A DNA stretch of 41,770 nt from JAZSMS01 sp045536015 (GCA_045536015.1 JAZSMS010000111.1:1-41770), one strand, 5' to 3'. Counted from the stretch's first letter, positions 31,792-40,453 are shown. Translations and numbers: made by a program. The notes: a model not told the origin generated them from the sequence alone.

Positions 31792-33480
31792 ATGAATTTT
31801 AAATTCGAAATTGCAAAAGCTATTGCCGAGCAGGCAAAAATTTCTGCAGAAGAAATCGAAGGCTATATTGAAATTCCGCCACAGAAGGATATGGGCGATT
31901 TTGCGTTTCCGTGCTTTAAACTTGCACGCGTTTTACGCGCGGCACCGCCAAAGATTGCACAGGATCTTATGGATAATATTCAGGTTCCTGATTTTATTGC
32001 AAAGGTTTGCGTTGTAGGCGGATATTTAAACTTTTTTGTTGACGCGCAAAAACGTGCCGAGGCAGTTTTAGCCGATATTGACGCTAAAGGCGAAAAGTAC
32101 GGCTCGCAAAACAAGGGCAGGGGTAAAAACGTTTGCATTGACTATTCTTCTATAAACATTGCAAAGCGTTGTCACATAGGTCACTTAACGACGACTGTTT
32201 TAGGTAATTCGCTTGCGAAAATTTATCGCTTTTTAGGGTATAACGTAGTTTCGATAAACCATTTGGGCGACTGGGGTACGCAATTTGGCAAAATGCTTTG
32301 CGCGTACAAAACCTGGGGCAAAAAGGAAGACGTAGAAGAAAAGGGTGTTAATGCTCTTATCGAGCTTTACGTTCGCTTTGAAGCCGAGGCAGACGAGCAA
32401 ATGCAGACTGAGGCACGCGCTTGGTTTAAAAAGATAGAAGACGACGATCCTGAGGCAACAGAGCTTTTTTCGTGGTTTAAGGATATAACCTTAAAGGACG
32501 TTGAAAAGATTTACGATATGCTTAATATCAAGTTTGATTCCTACGCAGGCGAAAGCTTTTATAAGGATAAGTGCGGTGCAGTTATCGACGAGCTTAAGCA
32601 AAAGGATATGCTTAAATTTTCGCAAGGCGCATACGTTGTTCCGCTTGACGAATTTGATATGCCTCCGTGTATTTTGTTAAAATCTGACGGTGCTTCAATA
32701 TATGCCACACGCGATATGGCGGCAGCTTTCTACCGCAAAAAGACTTATGATTTTGATAAGTGCTTGTACGTTGTTGCATATCAGCAAAACCTCCATTTTA
32801 AGCAGGTGTTTAAGGTTATCGAACTTATGGGCTATCCTTGGGCAAAGGATCTTGTTCACGTTCCGTTTGGTATGGTTAGCTTTGAAGGAACAACGCTTTC
32901 TACCCGAAAAGGTCACGTTGTTTATCTTGACGAGCTTTTAACGCGCGCTTGCGATAAGGCGCTTGATATTATAAATGAAAAAAATCCTAACCTTGAAGGT
33001 AAGGAAGAAATTGCCAAGCAGGTTGGCATAGGTGCGGTTATATTCTACGACTTATTCTCTAACAGAATAAAGGACGTTGACTTCTGGTGGGATCGTGCGC
33101 TTAACTTTGAGGGCGAAACGGGACCCTACGTTCAGTATGCACACACCCGCTGTTGCTCGGTGCTTGCTAAGGCAGGCGCGCCTGATAAGCAAAAGGCAGA
33201 TTTTTCGGCACTTTGCGATTCTGCTGCCGAGGATCTTATCGCCAAACTTGAAATCTTTCCGCAGATTGTTGATGATGCTGCAGAAAAGTACGAGCCAAGT
33301 GTTATAACTCGCTATGCTGCCGCGCTTGCACAGTGCTATAACCGTTTTTATTTTGAAGACAGAATTATCGGCGAAGAAGAGGGTGTTTTCCACGCGCGCT
33401 TGCTTTTGACAAAATGTACGCGCGATACGTTAAAAACTGCACTTTCGCTTTTAGGCATAGAAGCACCCGAAAAAATGTAA
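31792..33480 (+). CDS. argS: Arginyl-tRNA synthetase
   Basis: The 562-residue class I synthetase has the N-terminal Add1-type domain and the HIGH motif in INIAKRCHIGHL. FEGTTLSTRKGHVVYLDEL is the degenerate KMSKS region, as is usual for ArgRS. The C-terminal DALR anticodon-binding domain includes GPYVQYAHTRCCSVL. It charges tRNA-Arg. The SD is GGAGAG before the ATG, 12 nt after the antiporter, and a terminator follows. Confidence 0.97.
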   Translation: MNFKFEIAKAIAEQAKISAEEIEGYIEIPPQKDMGDFAFPCFKLARVLRAAPPKIAQDLMDNIQVPDFIAKVCVVGGYLNFFVDAQKRAEAVLADIDAKGEKYGSQNKGRGKNVCIDYSSINIAKRCHIGHLTTTVLGNSLAKIYRFLGYNVVSINHLGDWGTQFGKMLCAYKTWGKKEDVEEKGVNALIELYVRFEAEADEQMQTEARAWFKKIEDDDPEATELFSWFKDITLKDVEKIYDMLNIKFDSYAGESFYKDKCGAVIDELKQKDMLKFSQGAYVVPLDEFDMPPCILLKSDGASIYATRDMAAAFYRKKTYDFDKCLYVVAYQQNLHFKQVFKVIELMGYPWAKDLVHVPFGMVSFEGTTLSTRKGHVVYLDELLTRACDKALDIINEKNPNLEGKEEIAKQVGIGAVIFYDLFSNRIKDVDFWWDRALNFEGETGPYVQYAHTRCCSVLAKAGAPDKQKADFSALCDSAAEDLIAKLEIFPQIVDDAAEKYEPSVITRYAAALAQCYNRFYFEDRIIGEEEGVFHARLLLTKCTRDTLKTALSLLGIEAPEKM

Positions 33481-33484
33481 CAGT

Positions 33485-33513
33485 AAAAGGCATTGAGGAA
33501 TCAATGCCTTTTT
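33485..33513 (+). terminator. Terminator after argS
   Basis: The stem AAAAGGCATTGA/TCAATGCCTTTT (33485-33496 with 33501-33512) has loop GGAA and a T tail. Confidence 0.93.
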
Positions 33514-33518
33514 GTATA

Positions 33519-33547
33519 TTGACTTTTAACTGCAAATTTGTTATAAT
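33519..33547 (+). promoter_or_regulatory. Sigma-A promoter of the DUF1538/PII operon
   Basis: TTGACT (33519-33524) and TATAAT (33542-33547) lie 17 nt apart immediately after the argS terminator. Confidence 0.85.
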
Positions 33548-33583
33548 CTTCCGTAGTTTTAATTTTGCAAGGAAGTAATATTT

Positions 33584-35104
33584 TTGAATCCGAAACTCTG
33601 GGAAAAAACTAAAGAATCACTTTCGGCAGTTTTACCGATGACGGCGATAGTGTTTCTCATAAGCATTTTTATCATTCCTATGGAGCTTGGCAAAGCGGTA
33701 ATGTTTATGGTAGGTGCAGTATTGCTTATTTTTGGTATGGGCTTTTTTCAGCTTGGTGCCGAAATGGCAATGACACCCATTGGCGAAGGCATAGGTGTGC
33801 AGATAAGCAAGAGTAAAAAAATGTTTGTGGTATTGCTTATCGGCTTTATTATGGGTGCTATCATTACTATTTCGGAGCCCGACCTTCAGGTGCTTGCCCA
33901 GCAGGTTCCGTCGATACCCAATTACACGCTTATACTGACGGTTGCTATCGGTGTGGGCTTGTTTTTAGCGCTTGCACTTATAAGAATTAAATTTCAAATA
34001 AGCCTTTCGGTGCTTTTAATTATTTTGTATACGATACTTATTGGTTTGTCGTTTTTTGTACCAAAAGAGTTTGTTGCAGTTGCTTTTGACTCCGGCGGCG
34101 TAACAACGGGACCGATGACCGTTCCGTTTATTATGGCTCTTGGTGTCGGTATGGCAAACGTGCGCGGCGATAAAAACTCGGTAAGTGATAGCTTTGGTCT
34201 TGTTGCATTATCAAGTGTAGGACCTATTTTAGCCGTTATGATTTTAGGCTGCTTTTTTAAACCGGACGGAACCGAATACGTGCTTGATAAGGTTGCTGAG
34301 GTAACAAACACGCGCGAGGTTGTTTCTGTATTTGCACACGGACTTCCGCATTACGCAAAGGAAGTTTTGATTTCACTTCTGCCGATAGTTGCAGTGTTTA
34401 TTATCTTTCAGATAGCAACAAAGCGTTATCCCAAGCGCGAGCTTGTAAAAATAATTGTAGGTATAGTTTATACTGCAGTTGGTCTTATGCTTTTCTTGTG
34501 CGGTGTAAACCTTGGCTTTGCGCCTATCGGTTCGCTTTTAGGCGAAGAACTTGCACTTTTAGAATACAAGTGGATACTCATTCCGCTTGGAATGGTAATA
34601 GGTTATTATATAGTTAAGGCAGAGCCTGCTATACAGGTTTTAAACCATCAGGTAGAAAGCGTTACCGACGGTGCAATTTCTGTTAAGGCTATGAACAGAA
34701 GTATGTCCATAGGTGTTGCTGTCAGCGTAGGACTTTCTATGTTGAGGGTGCTTACGGGAATACCGATTTACATTATAATTATTCCCGGTTATCTTATTGC
34801 ACTTGTGCTTTCGCGCATTGTGCCCAAAATGTTTGTAGGTATTGCGTTTGACTCGGGCGGAGTAGCCTCGGGACCTATGACCTCGACGTTTTTGCTTCCG
34901 CTTAGTATCGGCGTTTGTCAGGCTCTTGGCGGAAATTTAATGACGGATGCTTTTGGTGTAGTTGCACTTGTTGCACTTACACCGCTTATAACTATTCAGA
35001 TTATGGGGCTTGTTTATAGAATTAAGACAGAAAAAGCCCAAAAACTTGCAACCGAAGAAGTATTGCCTTCGGATGACAGTGACGAAATTATTGATCTTGA
35101 GTAG
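33584..35104 (+). CDS. DUF1538 polytopic membrane protein, predicted transporter
   Basis: The 506-residue protein has two homologous halves. The first carries SEPDLQVLAQQV and VAFDSGGVTTGPMTVPFIMALGVG. The second carries AEPAIQVLNHQV and IAFDSGGVASGPMTSTFLLPLSIG. Each half has about six hydrophobic segments, the usual design of an inverted- or tandem-repeat transporter, and the repeated FDSGGV-GPMT motifs may line a substrate site. Start is TTG at 33584, with AAGGAAG about 8 nt upstream; no ATG fits. It is followed 11 nt later by a tandem PII-like gene. Substrate unknown. Confidence 0.85.
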   Translation: MNPKLWEKTKESLSAVLPMTAIVFLISIFIIPMELGKAVMFMVGAVLLIFGMGFFQLGAEMAMTPIGEGIGVQISKSKKMFVVLLIGFIMGAIITISEPDLQVLAQQVPSIPNYTLILTVAIGVGLFLALALIRIKFQISLSVLLIILYTILIGLSFFVPKEFVAVAFDSGGVTTGPMTVPFIMALGVGMANVRGDKNSVSDSFGLVALSSVGPILAVMILGCFFKPDGTEYVLDKVAEVTNTREVVSVFAHGLPHYAKEVLISLLPIVAVFIIFQIATKRYPKRELVKIIVGIVYTAVGLMLFLCGVNLGFAPIGSLLGEELALLEYKWILIPLGMVIGYYIVKAEPAIQVLNHQVESVTDGAISVKAMNRSMSIGVAVSVGLSMLRVLTGIPIYIIIIPGYLIALVLSRIVPKMFVGIAFDSGGVASGPMTSTFLLPLSIGVCQALGGNLMTDAFGVVALVALTPLITIQIMGLVYRIKTEKAQKLATEEVLPSDDSDEIIDLE

Positions 35105-35115
35105 GAGGGATAAAG

Positions 35116-35790
35116 GTGGAAAAGAAATCATATCAACTGCTTTTAATAATTGCTACACCAAAGCTTGCTGATAAGGCGGCAGAAATGTTTAAAGCCAATG
35201 CACTTCCTGTTCAGTACCGAATAAACGCCGAGGGAACGGCTTCAAGCGAGATAATGGATATGCTTGGACTTGGCAGTGTTGATAAGTGCGTACTGATTAC
35301 CACAATTCCAAAGGAAATGGGCAGTCAGATGCTTAAAAAATTGCATAGCGAGCTTAAACTTGATACGGTAAACAGCGGAATTGCCTTTACAATATCGCTT
35401 ACGGGAGCAAGTAATCTTGTTTTAAAAATGCTTGCGCAGGCAATAGAAGAAAACGTTAATAGCGTAAAAGGAGAAAACGTTATGACAGAATCTAATTATG
35501 TTTTAATAAATGCAATAGTAAAACGTGGCTTTTCGGGCGAGGTTATGAATGCGGCGCGCGCAGCAGGCGCAAGAGGCGGAACGGTTATGCATTCACGTTG
35601 CATAGCAAACGAAAACGTAGTAGGCCCTCTTGGATATGACGTACAGGACGAAACCGAAATAGTTTTAATCATTGCACCAAGCGAAAATAAGGTTCAAATT
35701 ATGAAGGCTATAACCGAAACCTGCGGTGTTCATAGCGAGGCAAACGGTATTGTTATGTCGCTTCCCATTGATACGGTTATGGGAATTTAA
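35116..35790 (+). CDS. Tandem PII-like regulator of the DUF1538 protein
   Basis: The 224-residue cytoplasmic protein consists of two PII-like units (about 5-115 and 127-224). The second has FSGEVMNAARAAGARGGTVMHSR, which keeps the GARGGT turn of classical PII proteins. The first has only its general strand-helix pattern. Start is GTG at 35116 with AGGAGG upstream. An internal ATG at 35482 with a perfect ribosome binding site falls at the domain boundary. Adjacency to DUF1538 suggests it gates or senses the state of that transporter; the ligand is unknown. Confidence 0.82.
   Translation: MEKKSYQLLLIIATPKLADKAAEMFKANALPVQYRINAEGTASSEIMDMLGLGSVDKCVLITTIPKEMGSQMLKKLHSELKLDTVNSGIAFTISLTGASNLVLKMLAQAIEENVNSVKGENVMTESNYVLINAIVKRGFSGEVMNAARAAGARGGTVMHSRCIANENVVGPLGYDVQDETEIVLIIAPSENKVQIMKAITETCGVHSEANGIVMSLPIDTVMGI
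35466..35484 (+). promoter_or_regulatory. Internal ribosome binding site and ATG between the two PII-like units
   Basis: AAAAGGAG (35466-35473), an 8-nt spacer and ATG (35482-35484) lie in frame at codon 123. Initiation here would give a 102-residue protein containing only the second PII-like unit. Confidence 0.5.
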
Positions 35791-35800
35791 AATGTAAAAA

Positions 35801-35828
35801 AAGGACGGGAAAAAATTCTCGTCTTTTT
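35801..35828 (+). terminator. Terminator after the tandem PII-like gene
   Basis: A stem around GACGGGAA/TTCTCGTC (35804-35811 with 35816-35823, loop AAAA), extended by A-T pairs, is followed by a long T run. Confidence 0.87.
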
Positions 35829-35879
35829 GTTTTTTTTATAAAAAGTTGCCTTAAGTCAAAATGTAAAATTTGACATTGC

Positions 35880-35908
35880 TTGACATAAAACGCGTATTCT
35901 GCTATACT
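35880..35908 (+). promoter_or_regulatory. Sigma-A promoter of the NlpC/P60-like lipoprotein gene
   Basis: TTGACA (35880-35885) and TATACT (35903-35908) are 17 nt apart. A second TTGACA lies 11 nt upstream at a less suitable distance. Confidence 0.78.
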
Positions 35909-35953
35909 TTGCTATGCTTTATAAAGTTTGTTTAATAAAGTTAGGAGATAAAA

Positions 35954-37096
35954 ATGAAAAAGTTGTTTTCGGTAATAATTTGCCTGACGCTTATAATTGC
36001 TCTTGTTGCATGTTCAAAGCCGCAAGAGCCCATAATACAGCCTATCGAAACACCTACCCCAACGGCTACGACAACCCCTGAAAGCACCCCAGAGCCTACA
36101 CCGGAGGTAACGCCCGAGGTAACGTTAGAGCCTACACCTGCGCAAAATGCAGGTCCCGTTGATTTAAGCAAGTTTACGTTAGCGTTCGTTGCGGGCGAGA
36201 CTGTAAATGTTCGTGCGCAGGCAACTACTGAAAGTCAAAGAATAACAAGCCTTGCAAGAAACACGCAGATAAAGGTTTATAAGGTAAGCGGTGAATGGGC
36301 ATATATTGGCTACGGTGACGATAAACAGGGTTATATGTTTAATGATTACGTTTCTGAAAAGCCTGTTGCAACGCCCGAGCCTACACCTGAGCCTACACCG
36401 GATCCTAATTTTGAATATAAGTATAATTCCAATGTTGATATAAACGATAACGTATTTTTAGATGCACTTGAATATACGGGCTACAACCTAAAGAAACACC
36501 GCGCTGACGGAAATATGTGGGTGTTTATTTATGGTAAAGATAAGGCGGGGCTTGGCTATTTGTCGGGTCTTGGTTACGATTACGGAGCTTCTACGGGGTA
36601 CGAAACCAATTCACAGGGGCTTCCTGACATAGCACGTTTTAAGAAAAAGGGCGGACTTGTTTGCGCTTCGTATTTAACGTACGTTTACTTTAATTATCTT
36701 CCAAACGTTGCAGGAATAGATACCTCGCATCTTGCTCGCCCGGAATATCCTTGTTCAGCACAGTCGTGGCGCGAGGCGGCTAACAAGTGGGTAAAGCAGG
36801 GGCTTTCACGCAAAATTTCGTTTACGGCAAAGCGCTATTCAAGCGGCGTTGTTAGCTTTTCGCCTGCCGAAACAATTCCCGTTGGCTCGGTAGTTGTGTT
36901 TAAGGTGGCGGGAGCGTCGGATAATTCCGCGGCAAGACACGTAACGCTCTATGCAGGTCATGCGGGTGGCTATCATTGGCTTACGCACGTTGGTAACGAT
37001 AGAGGTCCCGAAATGATAACTATTGAAAATATGGGCTTTGGAAGTACACCCGAAATTCCGGTTGAAGTAATCACTCCTCCGATATATTTTGAGTAA
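35954..37096 (+). CDS. Lipoprotein with SH3 domain and NlpC/P60-like hydrolase domain
   Basis: The 380-residue protein has a lipoprotein signal (ALVAC, Cys20), a Thr/Pro/Glu linker, an SH3b-like domain (about 74-136, GETVNVRAQATTESQRITSL) and a second EPTPEPTP linker. The C-terminal domain resembles NlpC/P60 cysteine peptidases. Cys237 sits in GGLVCASYLTYVYF at the head of a helix, and His329 is in ARHVTLYAGHAGG, followed by HVGNDRGPEM. Such enzymes cut peptidoglycan stem peptides outside the cell. AGGAG precedes the ATG. The catalytic assignment is by motif only. Confidence 0.8.
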   Translation: MKKLFSVIICLTLIIALVACSKPQEPIIQPIETPTPTATTTPESTPEPTPEVTPEVTLEPTPAQNAGPVDLSKFTLAFVAGETVNVRAQATTESQRITSLARNTQIKVYKVSGEWAYIGYGDDKQGYMFNDYVSEKPVATPEPTPEPTPDPNFEYKYNSNVDINDNVFLDALEYTGYNLKKHRADGNMWVFIYGKDKAGLGYLSGLGYDYGASTGYETNSQGLPDIARFKKKGGLVCASYLTYVYFNYLPNVAGIDTSHLARPEYPCSAQSWREAANKWVKQGLSRKISFTAKRYSSGVVSFSPAETIPVGSVVVFKVAGASDNSAARHVTLYAGHAGGYHWLTHVGNDRGPEMITIENMGFGSTPEIPVEVITPPIYFE

Positions 37097-37100
37097 AATA

Positions 37101-37130
37101 AAAAGCAATTCTTTTTCAAGAATTGCTTTT
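37101..37130. terminator. Bidirectional terminator
   Basis: The stem AAAAGCAATTCTT/AAGAATTGCTTTT (37101-37113 with 37118-37130), loop TTTC, serves the lipoprotein gene and the convergent phosphatase gene. Confidence 0.9.
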
Positions 37131-37140
37131 TTGTTTTTTA

Positions 37141-37776
37141 TTAAATACTGCTTGGCAGGCGTGTTGACATGCTTCCGAGGTGCTCGTCATAACTGCGCAA
37201 AACTTTTGTCCAAACGCCGTTTTCGTAATTGACGATTGTTATCGAAGAATTAGAAACCCAATTAAAATCGTACGTATGCTCAATTCCTCCTGCAAAAAAT
37301 GCTTCCATTGCTCTAATCGGTGTAGCATGCGCGGCAATACAGATGGTTTTGCCGTCGTTTTCTTTTGCAAGGTGGGCAAGGCAGGCAGAAACACGCTCAA
37401 ATAAATGTGTAAACGCTTCGCCCTCGGGGGGAGTGCAATTTATTAGGTCGGTCTTCCAAAGCTCGTATTCTTCGGGAAAGTCGATGCCTATCTGATCGAA
37501 AATACAGCTTTCCCACAGTCCGCCGCACAATTCGCGCAGGGCTTTTTCTTTGAAAATAGGGCAGTTTTGCCTTTTTGCAATAATTTCGCCCGTTTTAAAA
37601 GCGCGCTGAAGGTCCGAGGCGTAAACTGCGTCGATTTTATATTTGTCAAGTTCTTCTGCCGTTGCGGTTGCCTGCAAAATGCCCTTTTGTGTAAGCGGAA
37701 AGTTTCCGCTACCGCCAAAAAGTCCCATTTCGTTTGCAAGGCTTTGACCGTGACGAACGATAATAAATTGTGTCAT
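37141..37776 (-). CDS. Histidine phosphatase family protein (phosphoglycerate mutase-like)
   Basis: The 211-residue cytoplasmic protein begins MTQFIIVRHGQSLANEMG with the phosphorylated-His motif RHG (His10). AVYASDLQRAFKTGEIIA and the late IAAHATPIRAME (second catalytic His) follow. The family covers cofactor-dependent mutases and broad phosphatases (CobC, PhoE, GpmB types). With no pathway gene beside it, the substrate stays open. I use the ATG at 37776 (GGAG 6 nt upstream) instead of the TTG at 37788. Confidence 0.88.
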   Translation of the reverse strand: MTQFIIVRHGQSLANEMGLFGGSGNFPLTQKGILQATATAEELDKYKIDAVYASDLQRAFKTGEIIAKRQNCPIFKEKALRELCGGLWESCIFDQIGIDFPEEYELWKTDLINCTPPEGEAFTHLFERVSACLAHLAKENDGKTICIAAHATPIRAMEAFFAGGIEHTYDFNWVSNSSITIVNYENGVWTKVLRSYDEHLGSMSTRLPSSI

Positions 37777-37808
37777 AGCTTTCTCCAAAGGTAAAATTTT
37801 GTATAAAA

Positions 37809-37837
37809 ATTATAACATATAAAAAGTTTTTTGAAAA
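37809..37837 (-). promoter_or_regulatory. Promoter of the histidine phosphatase gene
   Basis: TTTTCA (37837-37832) and TATAAT (37814-37809) lie 17 nt apart on the minus strand. The divergent gene has TATAAT at 37866-37871 with only a weak -35. Confidence 0.55.
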
Positions 37838-37903
37838 GTATCTTTATTTAATTTAAAAAATGTTGTATAATAAATTGATAAACTTTGTTTTATGGAGATT
37901 TTT

Positions 37904-38446
37904 ATGGAAAATTTAAAGAATATTGCCGCGCAGGCAACGGAAGAAATTCTTGCGCAGGCTAATTTGAGAAAGGGCGAAATTTTTGTCGTAGGTTGCTCGT
38001 CAAGCGAAATAACGGGCGGTGTTATCGGCAAAAATTCAAATCTTGATGCCGCTAAAGAGGTCTTTGACGGAATTTATTCTGTTTTAAACAAAAACGGAAT
38101 TTATCTTGCGGCACAGTGCTGTGAGCATTTAAACCGCGCAATTATTATCGAGCGCGAAGCGGCAGAAAAATTCGGACTTGAAATTGTTTCGGTAGTTCCT
38201 CAGCCTAAAGCGGGCGGAAGCTTTGCAACAAGCGCGTATGCGGCTTTTTCTGATCCTGTTGCGGTAGAAAGCATAAAGGCAAGTGCAGGACTTGATATTG
38301 GCGGAACGCTTATAGGTATGCACTTAAAGGCAGTTGCGGTTCCTGTAAGAATTTCGATAAATAAAATAGGCAATGCAAATATTTTGTGCGCACGCACGCG
38401 TCCTAAATATATAGGCGGCGAGCGCGCAAGGTACAGTTGGGAGTGA
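37904..38446 (+). CDS. ywlG: YwlG family protein (DUF436, TIGR01440)
   Basis: The 180-residue protein matches the YwlG pattern: GEIFVVGCSSSEITGGVIGKNS, AAQCCEHLNRAIIIEREAA, VPQPKAGGSFATSAYAAF and GLDIGGTLIGMHLKAVAVPVR. The family is conserved in Bacillota but has no established biochemical function. The start is the ATG at 37904, because GGAG at 37894-37897 is its ribosome binding site and lies inside the alternative ATG at 37892. It ends 4 nt before the ABC exporter gene. Confidence 0.9.
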   Translation: MENLKNIAAQATEEILAQANLRKGEIFVVGCSSSEITGGVIGKNSNLDAAKEVFDGIYSVLNKNGIYLAAQCCEHLNRAIIIEREAAEKFGLEIVSVVPQPKAGGSFATSAYAAFSDPVAVESIKASAGLDIGGTLIGMHLKAVAVPVRISINKIGNANILCARTRPKYIGGERARYSWE

Positions 38447-38450
38447 TTTT

Positions 38451-40373
38451 ATGGCTGCAGGTGCAGGCCCGGGCGGTTTTATGCCGCCAAAGCACGCGAT
38501 AGCAGAAAAAAATAAAGAGCCGCTTCCTAAAAATATCAAGGAAGTTCCCGGATATATTGCCCGGGTTGTAAAGTCTTTTTTTAAACGGTTGTTCTACATT
38601 TTTGAGCTTGTTTGGGAAACGGGACCGTGGATATTGATTTCGATGGTGTTTATTGCAATTTTAAACGGCGTTTTGCCACTTGTGGGAACGTACGTAAACG
38701 CGCAGATAATTAACGAGCTTGTTGCGTCTTCGGATGGAGAAATCTGGGGCGGAATTTTTACGGTTGGCTTTATTACTCTGTTTACGATGTTGTTTGTATA
38801 TATGTTTTTAAACAGAATAACGGGCGACGTTAACAGAATACTCACTTCGCTTTCGGGCGAGCTTGTAACAAATCATATCCGCAGAAAAATAATGAGAAAG
38901 GCAAAGGAAATAGACATTGCCTGCTTTGACATGCCCGATTTTTACGAGCAGCTGGAAAACGCAAACCGCGAGGCAGGTATGCGCCCCGTACAGATATTAA
39001 ACGCCACGCTTAACGTAATAAGTACGGTTATAAGCATAGTCAGCTACGTTGTTGTGATAGCGGCAATAGGCGGTTGGGCGGCGCTTTTGATAGCGGTGCT
39101 TGCGCTTCCTGCGGCGATTATAAACTTTGTCTATCGCAGAAAAACCGTAAATTATATGCGCATACGAAGCATTGCCCGTCGCAAGATGAATTATTTTTCA
39201 ACTATGATGGTTGAAAAGGATAATGTTAAAGAAATAAGACTTCTCGATTTGGGCGACGACTTTGAAAAGCGCTACGATAACGTTTTTAAAGGTTATTTTT
39301 CGGGACTAAAGCGAATAATTTTATCGGAGGGCTATTGGAATATTGCCGTAGGCTTTTTGCGCCTTGCTGCGATGTGTGCTCTGTTTTTGTTTGTTGCTCG
39401 GCTTGTTTTGCAGGGTAAAATTTTAATAGGCGATTACACGCTTTATACCTCGGCACTAACGGCAATCTCGACGGGTGTGGGCACGTTTGTTTCGGGCACC
39501 GCTACCATATATGAGGGCACGCTTTTTATTGATAATCTTATTTCGTTTATGAAAAAAGAGCCTACCGTCAGCGCAAAAAAAGAAAATCCCGCAAAGATTA
39601 AAAGGGGAATAGCACATAAAATAGAACTTAAAAACGTGACCTTCCGTTATCCGGGAAGCCAGCGAAATATTTTAAAGAATATTAACCTTACCATTGAGGC
39701 AGGTAAAACTACAGTACTTGCGGGTTTAAACGGCGCAGGAAAAACCACGCTGATTAAGCTTATTACGCGTCTTTACGACCCAACCGAAGGCGAAATTTTA
39801 CTTGATGATATAAATATAAAAGAATACGATACAAAGGATTTGTATTCGCTTTACGGCATAGTTTTTCAGGATTTTGGCAGATATGCGGTAACGGCTAAAG
39901 AAAATATTATGTTTGGCAACGTTACAAAGGACGAAAACGAAGAAGAAATTATTGCCGCCGCAAAGCAGAGTGATGCGTTTGAATTTTTAAACAAGCTTCC
40001 AAAAGGGATTGAAACTCCGCTTATGAAATTTTTTGAAGAAGACGGTGTTGAATTATCTACGGGGCAGTGGCAAAAGCTTGCTGTTGCAAGAGCGTTCTAC
40101 GGAGATAATGATATTTTAATCTTAGATGAGCCTACCGCCTCACTTGATGCTATTGCCGAGCAAGAAATTTTTGACCAATTTGATTCGCTTAGAAAGGGTA
40201 AGACGACCGTTTTTGTTTCGCATAGACTATCTTCGGCAGTCGGTGCTGATAAAATAGTTGTTATAGAAAACGGTGAAATTATCGAGCAAGGCAATCATTC
40301 TGAGCTTATGCAGAGAAACGGCGAATATTGCAGAATGTTTTCAACTCAAGCAAAGAGATATAAAGAAAATTAA
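38451..40373 (+). CDS. ABC exporter, fused permease and ATPase
   Basis: The 640-residue protein has a membrane domain with about six helices (residues about 55-360) and a C-terminal ATPase domain. The ATPase has Walker A LAGLNGAGKTTLIKL (about 423-437), a Q-loop in YGIVFQDFG, an unusual signature LSTGQWQKLAVARAF (usual LSGGQ) and Walker B ILILDEPTASLD. Two copies would form a transporter. LSxGQWQ exporters are often found with peptide or lipid export, but no cargo gene is nearby. It starts with a Gly/Pro-rich cytoplasmic segment. GGGAG precedes the ATG. It is co-transcribed with ywlG. Confidence 0.9.
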   Translation: MAAGAGPGGFMPPKHAIAEKNKEPLPKNIKEVPGYIARVVKSFFKRLFYIFELVWETGPWILISMVFIAILNGVLPLVGTYVNAQIINELVASSDGEIWGGIFTVGFITLFTMLFVYMFLNRITGDVNRILTSLSGELVTNHIRRKIMRKAKEIDIACFDMPDFYEQLENANREAGMRPVQILNATLNVISTVISIVSYVVVIAAIGGWAALLIAVLALPAAIINFVYRRKTVNYMRIRSIARRKMNYFSTMMVEKDNVKEIRLLDLGDDFEKRYDNVFKGYFSGLKRIILSEGYWNIAVGFLRLAAMCALFLFVARLVLQGKILIGDYTLYTSALTAISTGVGTFVSGTATIYEGTLFIDNLISFMKKEPTVSAKKENPAKIKRGIAHKIELKNVTFRYPGSQRNILKNINLTIEAGKTTVLAGLNGAGKTTLIKLITRLYDPTEGEILLDDINIKEYDTKDLYSLYGIVFQDFGRYAVTAKENIMFGNVTKDENEEEIIAAAKQSDAFEFLNKLPKGIETPLMKFFEEDGVELSTGQWQKLAVARAFYGDNDILILDEPTASLDAIAEQEIFDQFDSLRKGKTTVFVSHRLSSAVGADKIVVIENGEIIEQGNHSELMQRNGEYCRMFSTQAKRYKEN

Positions 40374-40402
40374 AAGAATATTTACAAAAAATATAAAGAT
40401 GG

Positions 40403-40431
40403 TTGACAAACATAAATGCAAGTGATATACT
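40403..40431 (+). promoter_or_regulatory. Strong promoter of the sortase cluster
   Basis: TTGACA (40403-40408) and TATACT (40426-40431) are 17 nt apart with an extended -10 TGA. The -10 overlaps the first half-site of a three-part repeat. Confidence 0.85.
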
Positions 40432-40453
40432 TAACTATAAGTATTTATACTTA
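40427..40453. promoter_or_regulatory. Putative operator: three ATACTTA half-sites
   Basis: ATACTTA (40427-40433), its reverse complement TAAGTAT (40438-40444) and ATACTTA again (40447-40453) overlap and follow the -10 box. The last two form a 16-bp near-perfect palindrome. This is a typical place for a repressor; the regulator is unknown. Confidence 0.5.

Noticed and set aside
35941..36171. Minus-strand Gly/Val/Ser-rich open frame
   Set aside because: It is the complement of the Thr/Pro/Glu linker repeat of the lipoprotein and has no independent support.
36090..36410. Short repeats resembling a repeat array
   Set aside because: These are codon repeats (GAGCCTACACCT and variants) encoding EPTP linkers, not CRISPR or tandem DNA repeats with unique spacers.
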